Source of the DNA: Megascapheus bottae
Taxonomy: Eukaryota; Chordata; Mammalia; Rodentia; Geomyidae
Length of the DNA: 64,000 bases
Direction of reading: 5' to 3'
Assembly: GCA_024803745.1 (NCBI GenBank)
Contig: JANJXV010000024.1
Location: 7,348,106 to 7,412,105 of the forward strand
In this document: piece by piece, positions 1 to 12,608 of the stretch
How the letters are laid out: each line of letters begins with the position of its first letter
How positions within the stretch are numbered: the stretch's first letter is position 1
The notes under the pieces: model-generated
What the model was told of the DNA's origin: nothing
Seen by the model: the letters and a program-made list of their open reading frames with translations, nothing else
Database searches by the model: none
Made by a program: the position numbers and the translations under genes

Positions 1-514
1 AGGCACACCTTGGAAAAGCCTTGTGAAGGAGAGATGAGGGGTTTTGCTCACAAAAGTTTCGACATAATGAAATCAATTGTCTTGAAATGCAATGACTTGA
101 AATCAATTAACTTGAAATGCAATTCAAGTTAAGCAGCCAATATAAATAAGATGCAAATGTATTATTTTGTGAGGAGGATCAGAAGTAGAAATTCCTATCA
201 TTTAAACTCAGGACATACTTCTTTTCTTCTTTACCTGATCTTTCTCATTTTCCTGAAGGAACAAAGTCACCTTAAGTCCGGCAAATACCACAATGCTGAG
301 GACAGAAATCATCCAGTTATAGAAATCCCAGATAGTTGACCTAGATATTGCAATTGAGCCCTGTGAAGGAGCCTAGCTTCCTGATATCTCAAGATCTCTG
401 TGAAGTTTATTCTTCACTACCTCCCCTGAAAGCCATAGGGTAGATGACTACATCACCCTAGGAATGTCTAAAAACTTATAGCAAACACAATGCTGAGTGA
501 GCTCTAATAGACAA
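1..514. other. Unique sequence, nothing recognised
   Basis: AT-rich DNA with no recognisable repeat, exon or RNA gene. Short open frames are present but have no family resemblance. Confidence 0.5.
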
Positions 515-658
515 CTTTCCTTCCTTCCTTCCTTCCTTCCTTCCTTCCTTCCTTCCTTCCTTCTTTCCTTCCTTCCTTCCTTCTCTCCCTCCCTCCCTCC
601 CTCCCTCCCTCCCTCCCTCCCTCCCTCCCTCCCTTTCTTTCTTCCTTTCTTCTTTTAT
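515..658. repeat. Polypyrimidine microsatellite (TTCC)n/(CCCT)n
   Basis: About 60 bp of TTCC units pass into about 50 bp of CCCT units and then a degenerate T/C tail. The strand is almost pure pyrimidine. An open frame across it translates to repeated Ser-Phe-Leu-Pro and is a by-product of the repeat. Confidence 0.95.
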
Positions 659-2317
659 TTTATTTTACTTTCTAGTCATACCAGGCAGAATGCTTCACAT
701 ATACTGGGAAGCAAACATCACAATATCTGAGTCACAATTCCTTCCCAGAGATACCTAACTGTCTTGTCTAGGTTCCTTGTCAACCCTTAGGCTATTTCCC
801 AGGTATGGTTCAGTGTTTCAAAATGTTTAAATGACCCAGGTGCTCCCTTGGAAGAACAAAATCACAATGTAGAGCTTCAGTTCTTCAGCTGTAACTTGAA
901 GAGGTTGGCCAAGATGACATCTGAGGTCTTTTTCAAATCTTACTTGTGCAAAATATAGCAGAAAGAAAAACTTGTCTTTAAATGAATGTATTTATTATAA
1001 TAGCCTCAAACAAGAAGGGATAAGTGAAGAGCAATTTCAAGTTGACAGCCAAATGGGATAATTAGGGTTCCAAAGCTGAATTTTTTGGACCTAATTTTTC
1101 TCTCTGCCTAGCACTATCAACATAACGGCTGTCAGTCTCTTCCACTTTCCTATTTGCTTAGCCAGTATTTCTCTAGCACATTAAAATGTTTCCATTGCCC
1201 TGTCTACCTGTACATATCCCAAGGATTAATTATATATAACAGTATTCTGGAGGGGGATTAAGGAGGAGATGAGCAGTTTCCTAAAATAGAGATTGGTAGC
1301 TAATGGTCTAACTCCAAAATCTACGATTTTTTTTTTTACTTAACAAACATTTAAAACATAAAAATAAGTTCTGAACCAATACATCCAAAGTCAGAATTGG
1401 CCGATGGTTGCCAAACTTTGGTGCAGCTGGAATCATCTAGAGATCTTTTAAAATAGTGGCTTTGGGTTCTGCACACTTTTACCAGACATTACTTCACTTT
1501 ATTCTTTTTTTCTTTTTTTCTTTTGATGAGACCAGGAAACTTTCAAAAGCTTTTTAGATGATGCCAATAAGTAATGAAGTTTGGGAACCACAGAAACTTG
1601 GTATGCCACGTTATACGCAAATAAGCTTGAATAGCATCTGTAGTTTATTTCTTGTAATGCTTGGACCTGAGGCAATAGGATTAAGGTCTAGAGCGCTTGT
1701 ATGGGAAAGTTTAGCATCATAATTGTTCTCTTCTGGTTCTCTCTATGGCCAATTAACTATTTAGTTTCAGCCTTAAATTCATATGAGGATAAACATGCCC
1801 AATTCATAGGGCTGTCCTGAGAATGGAGTGAGCTTGGAAGGTTTGGGGAAATGACTGGCATTTGGAAATGCTTGCAGCCAGAATGCAGTCCATCCATCAT
1901 TTTTTCTTTCTTTCTTTTTTAGGATTTTGAACATGTATGTTTCATGTTTATTTAAAAGGCTTGGAATAAATCCCATGTGTAAGTCCTCCTTTAGCTTCTT
2001 TTCTAGAAATATTAAATTTATTTCTGCAAAAAGACAAAATGCCATTCCATTTTTCTACTAAACATTTTATCATGCTTTCTTTTTCTGTTTTCTTTTCTCT
2101 CTTACAAAAAATTTTGTGATAGGACCTGAAAAACTAGCATCCAATTGATTTATCTTTATAACACCTTTTATAACACCAAGTCAGTCAGTAATCACAAACA
2201 GAAAATTTAAGAGATTTTACTAATTTTCTAGATAATAATATAGGCTGTAGCCTATATTATTTTTTGTCTTAATTATTTCCACATTTAAGCTCAGACTTAC
2301 CTGGACTTTGATTCTTT
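659..2317. other. Unique sequence, nothing recognised
   Basis: No SINE, L1 or LTR signature was recognised on either strand. A T-rich stretch near 1500-1525 is the only low-complexity feature. Confidence 0.45.
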
Positions 2318-2455
2318 TATTTTCCTGTGTAACTGAGATGACAGGCATGCACAGCCATCCCCGGCTATTGATTGAATGGGATCTCACACACTTTTGCACA
2401 GGTAAAAGTTTGAACTACAACCCTACCTGTGTCTCCCTCTTGAGGAACTTGAACT
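2318..2455 (-). mobile_element. Degenerate B1-like SINE fragment
   Basis: On the minus strand the order of blocks resembles a 7SL-derived B1 head (mobile-element text ending in a GGCATGC-type motif, seen on plus as acaggcatgcacagcc). It is strongly diverged and has no clear tail or target-site duplication. Confidence 0.4.
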
Positions 2456-2673
2456 TGGGTTAGATTTTACTAGGTAAGCAAATCCAGCCACTTGAACGAT
2501 AACACACCAAAAACTAACAGTTGATATGATCATTACTAAACACAGAACATGAAGGTTACCAATTCCTTATGGTGGTACCTTTAAAGTCTTAGTGTGTAAT
2601 CCAACAAATCTGAAAGTAATGTAAAATAGGAAAATTTTATTTGTATGGCATATAAAAATAAGGTTATGTATGC

Positions 2674-2875
2674 TGGGGCTGGGAATTTTGCCTAGTGGTA
2701 GAGTGCTTGCCTAGCATGCATGAAGTCCTGGGTTCAATTCCTCAGTACAACATACATAGAAAGAAAAAGCCAGAAGTGGTGCTGAGGCTCAAGTGGTAGA
2801 GCTCTAGCCTTGAGAAAGTCCAAGGACAGTGCTCAGGCCCTGAGCTCAAGGCCAGGGCTGGCAAAAAAAAAAAAA
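2674..2875 (+). mobile_element. ID-headed composite SINE
   Basis: The head GGGGCTGGGAATTTTGCCTAG carries a tRNA-like A box and a B-box-like GGGTTCAATTCC. It is followed by the tail block (gaagtggtgctgaggctcaag, then gtgctcaggccctgagctcaag) and 13 A residues. It is full length for the family in this window. The flanks ataaggtt and atgaggtt may be a diverged target-site duplication. Confidence 0.9.
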
Positions 2876-3166
2876 TGAGGTTGCATATACTTAGTTGAAC
2901 TTGAGCAAAAGTGTAGAGTTTTTTTGGTTTTGTTTTGTTTTTTTTTTTGGTTAGAGAAGGCAGGGAGGGAGATGAGGGAGAAATATGCTGATAAAAAAGA
3001 ATATGGGAAGGGGTTTTAGACAAGTTTTGGGCTAAAGTTTATCCTAGAGCATTAAAATGCTGGTCCCACTACAAGCAGGCTCTTATTACCATTAGGTTTT
3101 TTAGTTCAAGTTCACAGCAGACTCTATTGCTTATTCCAATGTAGAAAAGGCGAGAAGTTCCATTTG

Positions 3167-3394
3167 CATAACATTGATTTTTTTTTTTTTTTTTTTGCCA
3201 GTCCTGGGCTTGAGCTTAGGGCCTGAGCACTGTCTTTGGACTTTCTCAAGGCCAGAGCTCTACCACTTGAGCCTCAGCACCACTTCTGGCTTTTTTCTAT
3301 GTATGTGGTACCGAGGAATCGAACCCGGGTATTCGTGCATGCTAGGCAAGCACTCTACCACTAGGCCCAACTCTCGGCCCCATAACACTGATTT
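3167..3394 (-). mobile_element. ID-headed composite SINE with target-site duplication
   Basis: The SINE body is 3181-3380, read on the minus strand, with its poly(A) as the T run at 3178-3196. The inverted B box ggaatcgaacccgg is close to the tRNA consensus. The flanking copies cataacattgattt (3167-3180) and cataacactgattt (3381-3394) differ by one base, so this looks like a typical L1-mediated insertion. Confidence 0.93.
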
Positions 3395-3573
3395 TTTTTT
3401 CCAATGATTCACAGCAATTAAAGTGGGTTTTTTGTTTTGTTATGTTTTGTTTTTGTTTTATGAAATTGTAGGTCATTCTGATATTCAAAGAACAAAAATG
3501 GAAAATTTTCGACCATTTCAAAAAGCTGTATAATTTTAAGAGATTTAATTTGATTATGAGGGAAAACCAATTA

Positions 3574-3974
3574 CGTCACGGTTTTTAGTCCTTCTTGCCT
3601 CCTGACCCGCAAGTGGGGCAGAGAAAACACGCCCCCACTAAGATAAGACCGAGAAAGGTTAGGGCCTACTGGGCCCCTTCACCCAGCCCTCCCTTGCTGG
3701 AGGGAAGACATAGACTCGCCAGGGAGATCCATCACAGCAGAAGACTCGTTTATTCCAGAAGAACATTGGGCTAAAATAGGATGCAGAAGCCAATCAGCAC
3801 AAAGGTGGGCAGGGCAGGTAGGATGCCTGTGCTGTCAGAGAGGATGGAAGTGCAAGGGGCCAATCCCAGAGGTAGACATCACAAACCACAGCCAAGCCTC
3901 CCAACCAGGTGACAGGCAGGTTGGATCTCAAGACCAGGAAATGAGCCCATTTTCCTGATGTGACATGCCCCACA
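3574..3974 (-). mobile_element. Solo LTR of an endogenous retrovirus, antisense
   Basis: A 401-bp block is flanked by perfect 6-bp repeats CAATTA (3568-3573 and 3975-3980). Read on the minus strand it starts TGTGGGGC and carries a CCAAT-type box (gattgg, near 3787 on plus) followed by a polyadenylation signal AATAAA (plus 3749-3754). It is richer in GC than its surroundings. The 6-bp duplication fits an ERVK-type (class II) LTR. The 3' end reads ...GACG instead of the usual ...CA, which may be a mutation or mean the edge is off by a few bases. No internal retroviral genes flank it, so it is a recombined solo LTR. Confidence 0.7.
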
Positions 3975-3980
3975 CAATTA

Positions 3981-5734
3981 GAGATTACTGTCCAAATTAT
4001 ACAATAGAGATGAATCTATACTTTATTATAGTATTAGAAGACCTAGGATTTCTCATCTTGGGGGAGCTATGATTATCCTAACAGTTGAAGAATTCATTTC
4101 AGTGAGATAAAAAGTGTCTCATTTCAGGATGTCTTTAAAAATGTAATTAATATGGCTCTCCTCATGAATTGGAGAGCTTTTGATTACAAATGCTTTCTTT
4201 TAATTATTCAATGAATAAATAAATTATACCTCTTTTCCTCCACAGGGTTATGTGTTGCTAGGTTTTCAGTTGAACTTTACTTCAACCTCAAAAATAAATG
4301 GAGAAGAAGAAATATATCTTGGGCAGGGAGTGAGACAAGGAATGTGGAAATCTAAATCAGGACTAAAATGAATTTGAATGGTTTTGGAGACAGGGTGTGG
4401 TTGTAAATGGGAAAATGATGAGAAGATTGTCTGTAAGTCAGATTTGGTTCCAAGTACTAAAATTTTATAACTAGAAATAACCTTGGAGAGTTTAAATGAA
4501 GAATGTAAGTGCCAAAAGACTGTAGATTATAGTTCAAGAACAGTGTGACATTATTTTAGCAGTAATATCCCTCACCAGAATAATTCTTCCACCACAAATC
4601 TGGGTAAGTGTCTCCAATACTAATCCTGTTCCTGAAATGGAATTTTTTTTTTTACAGACATCTGGAAGCATCAGTGCTCAATTTTGTCTCTCCCAGGCTC
4701 CCAGTTATTTCCTCTAGTTGCAATTAGACCCTTGCCCCACCCACACTTTTCCATCTCCCTCCCTGCCCTCTTCCAGAAATACTTTTTTTTCATTTTAAAT
4801 ATACATATTACTTTGTTTGAACAAACCCGGTGCAAGACTTATGTCTTTATCATTGTATTTTAGGGCATAATATAATATGTGCCACTTACTATACTTTTGT
4901 TAAAGAAACAAACATCAATTCCCAAAAGAGCTGTAATCAACCCAAAAAGTAGAAAAAACCCAAAACAACCCATGTACCACTTTCATCAGACTAAGAAAAT
5001 TTCAGTTTCAAACATCTGTAGGCTTAGTCTCTGCCAGGACCCAGCAGGATTGAAACTCACAAAAGCAATGTTCCTCTGAGACTATGCAAGCACACAGAGG
5101 ACTTAAAGAGTTAACTAAGAAACAGCATCTGACCTTTCACTTGTTCAGGATAAGGACTAGCAGGCCCTTCATCTTGCTTTGGTTCCCTTTCTTTTTCCTT
5201 TACTCTGTTTTCTTCTTCATTGCTCCTTGGGCTGGTTCTTACCAGAAAGGTAGTTTGCCTGATAGACGAATCAAAGGTATTTATCTCCTTCCTGAAACCA
5301 CAGGATAACAACCATAAAGAAAATATGCAAAGAATAAAAAGGACATGGTTGGCTGAGAAACTTCAGAAATTTTTAACAGTGGGAAACCGTGGAGACAACC
5401 GTTTATTTGTCCCAAAGGTCTGCCATGAGGCCTGAGGACTAGTGACAATGAGACATGGCTGTGTGGGAGGAAAAGGGCATCAAGTTCTGTGCACTGAAGA
5501 CTGGCTCCTGCCTTCTGCATATCCCACTTTGCTTGCTCTGTAGTTTAGTTACTTACTCAGCCATTCTATCTTCTTGGCCCCTGGAAGCAGATCTGGTGCT
5601 TCTACCATAAGACATGGAGTGACAATATAAAACAAGGAGCACCATTTTGCCACCCTGGCCATTCAGTGAGAACTACTCCAGATCATTGGAGCCAGGCTTA
5701 TGATCTTGTCATGTCTAAAACGCACTGTCTAAAA
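3981..5734. other. Unique sequence, nothing recognised
   Basis: AT-rich DNA without a recognised repeat or exon. Overlapping short open frames near 4880-5520 on both strands show no family features. Confidence 0.45.
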
Positions 5735-5815
5735 AGAAATAAACTAATTTCCTGACTTATGTAATTGTAACCCCTCTCTATATCACCTTTACAATAACAT
5801 TTAAAAAAAAACAAC
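5735..5815 (+). mobile_element. L1 3' terminal fragment
   Basis: The text acttatgtaattgtaacccc, then tatatcacctttacaataa and an A-rich tail, matches the 3' ends of the better-preserved L1 copies near 39.3 kb and 50.3 kb. It is severely 5' truncated. Confidence 0.6.
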
Positions 5816-7105
5816 AACTGGGTTCAGAGATTCTCTGCAGCTCACACTCTGCGGGAAGAAAAGCTCTAGAGTGAATCTCACTGAATTGTCTTGGCTAGGT
5901 GTTGTTCCAAACCAACCACTATGGGTGGAGAAATCGATGTTTTGATTTACCAGCCTTGGGCTACATGGGGTGACAGAGGAGGTTCCACAAGTAAAATACA
6001 TGGGCTATATGACAAAACAAGTTTGTCCATAAGAATAAGGCAATGACTATATTCACTATAATTCTTCTCTTTACAGAGTGCTTTTGTTGAATGGGGTTCT
6101 CATTCACTGGACCGAATCATGTTTCATTGGACTAAATTATGATTGGTGGCTTCATATGTGACAGAAACAATTCTTGGCAGAAAAATGATGTTATAAACAT
6201 GTATATAAATGTGCAATGAACCATATCTGAATCTTTTTTCTCCACAAGGGTGAAAAGTGTTTTATGTAGGATTTTCTGCTTTCAAATTCTTCCACAGAAG
6301 ATTGCTTAAACTTTCTTAGTAGCTTGCCTCTACATACCTTCCCTTTCAGGAAATTTACTTCTATGCTATTTTTAATTTTAATTTCTTTTGTTCTGTTCAC
6401 AGTATTTGTCAAAGTAGCTGGACAACATTCTCCACACATGCACGCTTATGCTTGAAGATAATTATACAATGTTCCCCCAAGATGAATGCCTTCTATTTCT
6501 TTAGCCACATCATTTATTTCCCAATCCTTTCATCATCTTTGTGTTTTTCCTCTGATCTGCATCCAAATTTCTCTGTATTTATCTCAAGCTATATAGGACT
6601 GCATGTAATAATCTAAGCAGATGGCTACAGCAAAGTGTGTATATATGTGTGTGTGCTTATGTATACACATGTATTGTATCTATATAGGTAAATTGCTTAA
6701 GGAAATGTTTTTATTTTTGTATAACACTTCATAGATTTAAAAGGGCCTTCTTGGCATTATTATTTCACTTGAATCATTTTTCTTTTAAAATCTGATGGGT
6801 GATATGGGTCTATAGTTATTTAGGTTGAGACTGAGAAACCTCAGCAATTCAGTTGGTTAACTATGAAGTCCAAGGTGGTTCTGAGGTTAGTCTAAAGCTA
6901 TTTTCTTTGGAGCAGAAACAGTCTTGAAATTGAGAGAAATCACAGGGTCTTGCCATGATGTGGACCAGTACTAACTAATAGACTCTTATGAGCTGATGAA
7001 ATATTTTATAACTGTACCATACCTTATGGTGGCTGCCACCCAAGTGTGACTACTGAATGTACAACTACTGAGCGCCAGAAATGTGGTTATTGCAAGGGGG
7101 AAAAT
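5816..7105. other. Unique sequence, nothing recognised
   Basis: No repeat recognised except a short (GT)n-like patch near 6636-6655. No exon-like open frame. Confidence 0.45.
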
Positions 7106-7352
7106 GAGCTTTCATTTTTTCTTTTTCCGTCAGTCATGGGGCTTGAAGTCTAGGCCTGAGTGCTGCCCCTGAGCTCTTCAGCTCAAGGCTAGACCATTTG
7201 ATCCACAGTACCACTTCTAGTTTTTTGATAGTTAATTGGAGAAAAGTCTCACCGACATTTGTGCCTGGGCTGGCTTTGAACCTTGATTCTCAGATCTCAG
7301 CCTTCTGAAATAGCTAGGATTACAAGTGGGAGCTACTGACAACTGGCAAACT
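7106..7352 (-). mobile_element. B1-ID dimeric SINE, antisense
   Basis: On the minus strand a 7SL/B1-like head (inverted here at 7255-7350, with ggattacaagtgggagctac) joins the same tail block used by the ID-headed SINEs (inverted at 7125-7220). It is well diverged, hence older than the ID-headed copies nearby. Confidence 0.75.
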
Positions 7353-7449
7353 TTTACTTTTATGTGACTATTTATTTAAACTTAAATTGAAATATTTGTA
7401 TAAACCTAGCGGCATATTCTTTTTACTAATGGATAATTACCTTATTACC

Positions 7450-7681
7450 TTGTTGGGTGTTTTACATTTTTTTTTTTTTGCCAGTCCTGGGCTTGAGCTC
7501 AGGGCCTGAGCCCTGTCCTTGGAGTTTCTCAAGGCTAGAGCTCTACCACTTGAGCCTCAGCACCACTTCCAGCTTTTTTTCTATGTATGTGGTAGCGAGG
7601 AATCGAACCCGGGTCTTCATCCATGCTAGGCAAGCACTTTAACCACTAGGCCAAACTCCCGGCCCGTTGTTGGGTGTTTTA
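7450..7681 (-). mobile_element. ID-headed composite SINE with 15-bp target-site duplication
   Basis: The body is 7466-7665 on the minus strand. Perfect direct repeats ttgttgggtgtttta flank it (7450-7464 and 7667-7681). Inverted B box ggaatcgaacccgg is intact. The perfect duplication and low divergence suggest a fairly young insertion. Confidence 0.95.
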
Positions 7682-8395
7682 ATTGTTTTTTAAATTCAGC
7701 TGCTGTGTTCCCCAGTGATGCTTTAATCACCTCTTGGTATCTCAGCTAAGAATGGATATCTTAGATCTGTGTGGAAATCTGTTGCTGTTGAGGAAGCCTT
7801 GGGTACAAGTGATATTCTTTCTCCATAAGCTGTCCTGTGTTTGACTTGAGCTTCCATTGTATGAGTCTATCTCAAGTACAAGAGATTCGTGACTCATTTC
7901 ACCATGTCACTAATGGTTCCTCAGAATGATGAATCAGATATCTCTAGTAGCTTCTCCTTTCTGCCTAGAACAATAGTTAGACGATACTTAGGTTTGGCTT
8001 TAAGAGGTACTGAAGTTTCTGAGACTGAAGCCTGAGGCTTCACATTTTAGGAAGAGTTTGGTGGGTAAAAAGCATCTTAATGGAGTTCCAGTGTTGCTTC
8101 ATCATACATTTCCTCAGGAATGCTGGCTCTGTGGGAATAAGCTAGGGATTTTTCTTCAGTACTTGGCACTTCACTTAGGACAGTTAAAATGTTCTCAAGT
8201 AAGTTTATGTGGACATAGCAAAAAAACCCCAAAAACATGGGGGTCCCTAGGTGATGACTAAGCATATATTAGCAAAACAGAAAAGAGTATAAGTTGTAAC
8301 TATGTATCTGAGATCCAGACCATTGCAACTAATCCATAAGACATAGTAGCTTTTCATTCATGCATGACACAATTTTAGGCATATAAAGGTTTTAT
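7682..8395. other. Unique sequence, nothing recognised
   Basis: No repeat or exon recognised. Confidence 0.45.
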
Positions 8396-8712
8396 TAAAG
8401 GAAACAAAAGCCATATAATGAGTGGCTGTTGTCCTTAATGTACTATGTTATCTCTCATCTCTTTTGCCATCCCTTGATTACCTCATATTGTTACAATATT
8501 TCACCTTGTTATCTGATATATTTTGTATGTGCTTAATTGGTTATTTGAAATTGGATAGGGAAGGGGGGAAATCAAGATGAGTGGGGGGAGGGGGGAGGGA
8601 AATGTGGACCATGTCATGAGAAAGGGTATCAATGTTTGTAAAGTAATGCACCTTCTATCTGGTGAGTATAATGTAACTCTTCTATTAATCACAATAAAAA
8701 AAATAAAAAGAA
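8396..8712 (+). mobile_element. L1 3'UTR fragment, sense
   Basis: It begins at aaacaaaagccatataatga and runs through the G-rich block (8575-8602) to caatgtttgtaaagtaatgc and an A-rich tail with AATAAA near 8693. It aligns by eye over its length with the 3'UTR at 39023-39346. The hydrophobic frame found in other copies is open here for about 50 codons, although its ATG has become GTG. Confidence 0.85.
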
Positions 8713-11335
8713 AGGATATACATAATAAGAATCCTGACTAATCCAATTTAACTTCTGCCACATGTTTGGGCTACACATTTTGCTGAATTTAGTTTTTAAA
8801 CCATATTAAAGCCAGAAGCAGTGAAAAAAATCAGCAAAGCTTAAGCGAAAAATATTTTTTGTATTCCCAGGGATATACTCTCCGGATTGTATATTTGCAG
8901 AGCTTTTACTTGTTAAGCCTTTTCCCCTTTATTCATCTTTGATCATCAAAAGTAAATATAGGTTTCTTTCCTCCTAAATGGAAAGAAAGCTTTGTGATTT
9001 TTTAAAATAAATGTATATTTGTGGACCTTATTATTGCCTCTTTCTTATGACCTTTTCTTTTATACAGGTCTACTTTTTTTTTGAATGACCTTAAATTTCC
9101 CAAATCTTTCCAGCCAAACTTGCTTCTAACTACTTTACTATGAAAATAGTTCAGAAAGTTTTTTCTCCTTCTAACTCCAAATTGATAAAGTGATTTGCAT
9201 TTTATCTATGCATTCTACTTTGCCACACTTTCTGGTAGAAATTTAAGAGCAATTTAAGAGCAAGCCTAGAAATCATCTCTCCTGTTGGTTTGTTTTTCTG
9301 CTGATTTTAGCCCTTTTTCATAATTTTCCATTGTACCATAAGTAGGTCACTCAGAATATACATTTGCTTTCATGCTACACAAACCTATGGAGTAGCAATC
9401 ATGGTACACCTTACTTTCATTATACAGCTCAATTCTAAATTGTTCTCGCTATGCAATGATTCCACAGACTACCTCTTATTCTCTTCTATTTGTATGTGTA
9501 TATGTTTGATATAATAGGTATTGTTAGGAAATTCATTAACTACACATGCTCTTTAGTATATTTATTTGGAAATAAGTTGGTGCAAAAAGACTCACGCATG
9601 TCCTAAATCATTAGCATTTTACTACACTTAGTGTAACATTTACTCTATGACATTTTTATACTTCTGAGCATGTTAATACATGAAACAAGAGTATTTTCTT
9701 GGCCTTATAACAAGACAATGACAAAATGACTGTAGTTACCAAAAAACCCAAGTAGATTAATATAATTACCAAATCTAAATTCTATGTAATTGGATGATTA
9801 TCCATGATCATATACTTTATAAAACAACACCATGAGCCAAACACATAATTTTTCTGGACTGAGAGCTAACTTAGGATCCTAACATTTACCTTTTTGTGTC
9901 ATCTCCTCATTTTTAGTTTGGACTTAACTGCTAACTGAATTCTAGTCCCCAGAATATGGTAAAAGTAAAGCAATATTACTTCTTCAATTAAGTTACACAA
10001 AGTACAGCCTTTTTTTCTTCTGGCCTTGATTGTAAAGACAACTGCTCTAAGAGAAAAGTAAGAGAGAACTCTAGTTTACATCCAGCTATCAACTAAGGAT
10101 GTCACTCCAGTTGCCTTTGGGTCCTGAAATTCTATCAACTGCCATTATAAGCTTGACATTTCCCAGCTGAATCTACTGACATAATGACTGTAACCTTTTG
10201 GGACCCTAGAACAGAGAATATAGTTAAAGAATACTATGATTCTTATTCCATAGAAATCACAAAATATTAATTAAGTCTTGTAAACTGCAAAATTCACAGT
10301 GATTTGTTATATAGCAATAGATGTGAAATACACTACTCTGTCATATGTTGCTTATTTAATATTTCTTTCTCTTCTGTAAGACACATTAGAAAGTTTTAGA
10401 GTCTCTTACTTTCTAATTCTTTTCTTTCATGTCTGTTAGAATCTCTTGTCTTCTGTGTTTTGTGTTATGTGGGACTTCTTTAATGTAATCTAATTAACTG
10501 GCGTTTCTTATCACTTATATACCTTTTAAGACTTCCATCTTTGTAAATCTATTGTTATCTTTTCTAAATCTTCTGTCTTATTTTATAAGTAATTTTGGTT
10601 CAGTAATAAGAATATTTCTTAAAATATATTATACCAGAATATTATACAATTTTGTGGATATAAGAAGAGTACTCAAATGGAGCATAATTTTCTAATTTTT
10701 AGTTCAATCTTCTTAGCTTTTAACCACTTTGATTTAATGTTAATAAGTAACAAATTAATTCACCAAACACAAATATCCTTTGATTATAATCTGCTTGGTA
10801 CATGATTCCAAGTCAGATTACTATATATGCCTCCTGAGAAGTTCAAAAGAGTTTGACAGTGTCTAACATTGCCTCTGACAATGTTTGAATAATAAGAACA
10901 CAAACAATAGTAGGAGTATAGTAATTTTTTTCAAATTGAGAAGCTGTACTTCAAGAAGTCCAGGTTAACACAATTGGTCTTGTGTAATATCTGACTGTAC
11001 AGATGAAAAGATATCAGAGTTATTGTCCCAATTTTGTTTTGGTTTCAAAAGCCTGTCACCCTTTCTTGTGAGAGTGAAGAGAAACTGAACACAATGCTGG
11101 GAAGACAGACAGTTGTTCTTTATCAAAAGCTATTCAGGTCTTCAAAGTCCTTGAAAGAATTTGTTTAGATTTTTGAAGAGTCAAGCAACCAGAAAGGAGC
11201 ATTTTAGTGTTTGATCATTGCTCAAGTTACTGAACACCTGAAAAACCCAATATCCTACTGCTTGTGAATGGTGGTTCTTTCTAATAATTCCCACATCACA
11301 TAAAAAAGATTAAAAAACAAAACAAAGCAGATGAC
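8713..11335. other. Unique AT-rich sequence
   Basis: The longest stretch in the first third without any recognised repeat. It has no long open frame and no low-complexity tract, and is typical of old, decayed intergenic or intronic DNA. Confidence 0.45.
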
Positions 11336-11530
11336 AGGGGCTGGGAATGTGGTCAAGTGGTAAGAGTGCTTGTGCACAAAGACTTGGGTTTGATTACTTG
11401 GTACTACATACACAGAAAAAGTCAGAAGTGGTGCTATGGGTCAATTGATAGAGCACTAGCCTAGAGAAAGCTCAAGGTCAGTACCCAGGCTTAGATTTAA
11501 GCACCAGGACTTGCAAAAACAAAACAACAA
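11336..11530 (+). mobile_element. ID-headed composite SINE, diverged
   Basis: The head ggggctgggaatgtggtcaag is followed by a degraded B box (gggtttgattac), the shared tail (gaagtggtgctatgggtcaa) and an A-rich end with CAA units. Several substitutions from the family consensus. Confidence 0.85.
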
Positions 11531-12180
11531 CCACCACAAAACATGTGACAGAAGTTCATTTCTAGGTTGTAGAGTATACAGAATTATTCTTTCATGTATT
11601 ATTCAACTTGGTCTTTGGCACATTGGTTTATTTCAAACCACTCCAACAACATGAAAATGTTTTAGTTATTCGATTAGAATTTCAAGGGTTTAAGGTTCAT
11701 AAGGTTAAGGTTCCCCAGAAACTTAGACAGTCATATCTCCAAGGGAGAGAAAGGAAAGAGATGAAAGACTGGAATTCTATAATCCCCTTCAAAAATAGAT
11801 TCCCAGTGGTCTAAAGACTTCCTACCATGCTCGACTCCTGAAGTTTCCACCATCTTCCACTACACTGTCCTAGGAACCAAGCCTTTAAGAAACCCTGATC
11901 CCAAGCGTAACATATTTTGACTATACTTACTAATACTGGGTGATATATGAAGACTTGATTCTATTTTCTCAATATGTATAATGTGTGAGATATATGAAAT
12001 GATGGTAATGTGAATGAGGTTGATTAGGATAATTATTTTACTATACATATATCAAACCATTACATTCTACACAAACATATACAATTCTTGTTAGTCTGGT
12101 ATAGCTTAACAGAACAGAAGAGCAGAATGCAAAGATTCTGTCTTTAGGAGGTGGTTGATCAAATTAGGACAGTCTTATTT
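11531..12180. other. Unique sequence, nothing recognised
   Basis: No recognised repeat. A 68-codon open frame at 11608-11814 lacks any family feature. Confidence 0.45.
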
Positions 12181-12330
12181 ATACAATATATATATATATA
12201 TTTTTTTTGTGTGTGTGTGTGGGGGGTTAGTAATGGGACTTGAACTCTGGGCCTGGGTGCTCTGCCTGAGCTCATCAGCTCAAGTTTACCTTCCTACTCC
12301 TTGAGCCACAGAACCACTTCAGGTACAAAA
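12181..12330 (-). mobile_element. Free SINE tail block with (TA)n(GT)n end
   Basis: After (TA)n, T9 and (GT)n at 12187-12222, the minus strand reads the shared SINE tail (plus: gggacttgaactctgggcctgg, then gagctcatcagctcaag, then gagccacagaaccacttc). No ID or B1 head is attached. A second headless copy lies at 62346-62456. Confidence 0.65.
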
Positions 12331-12608
12331 TATATTTTTGAAGCCATTGACTGATGGTAAAACTAACTCATTTGAAACAACATTCCGAATCTCAGACCAT
12401 TTCAGTCCAGACCAAACTGATATTTTTTTCATTGACTGTGTTGAATAAATCAAACATAACAAAGATATGAACAGCAAAAAAGGAACATGTAAAGATAAAA
12501 TTAAATAAGAAAAGTTTGAGAAATTTTTCCCTATGTATACTTTTCATGGTTGTTATATATTTAACATCAGTTCATTTATTTTCTGTTACTTGCTTATAGT
12601 AAGGTCAG

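Noticed and set aside
497..730. Ser-Phe-Leu-Pro repeat protein
   Set aside because: Direct translation of a tetranucleotide microsatellite.
3315..3330. tRNA gene signal (B-box-like sequence)
   Set aside because: The B box belongs to the tRNA-derived head of a SINE. No cloverleaf can be completed around it or the similar sites at 7603, 14295 and 43635.
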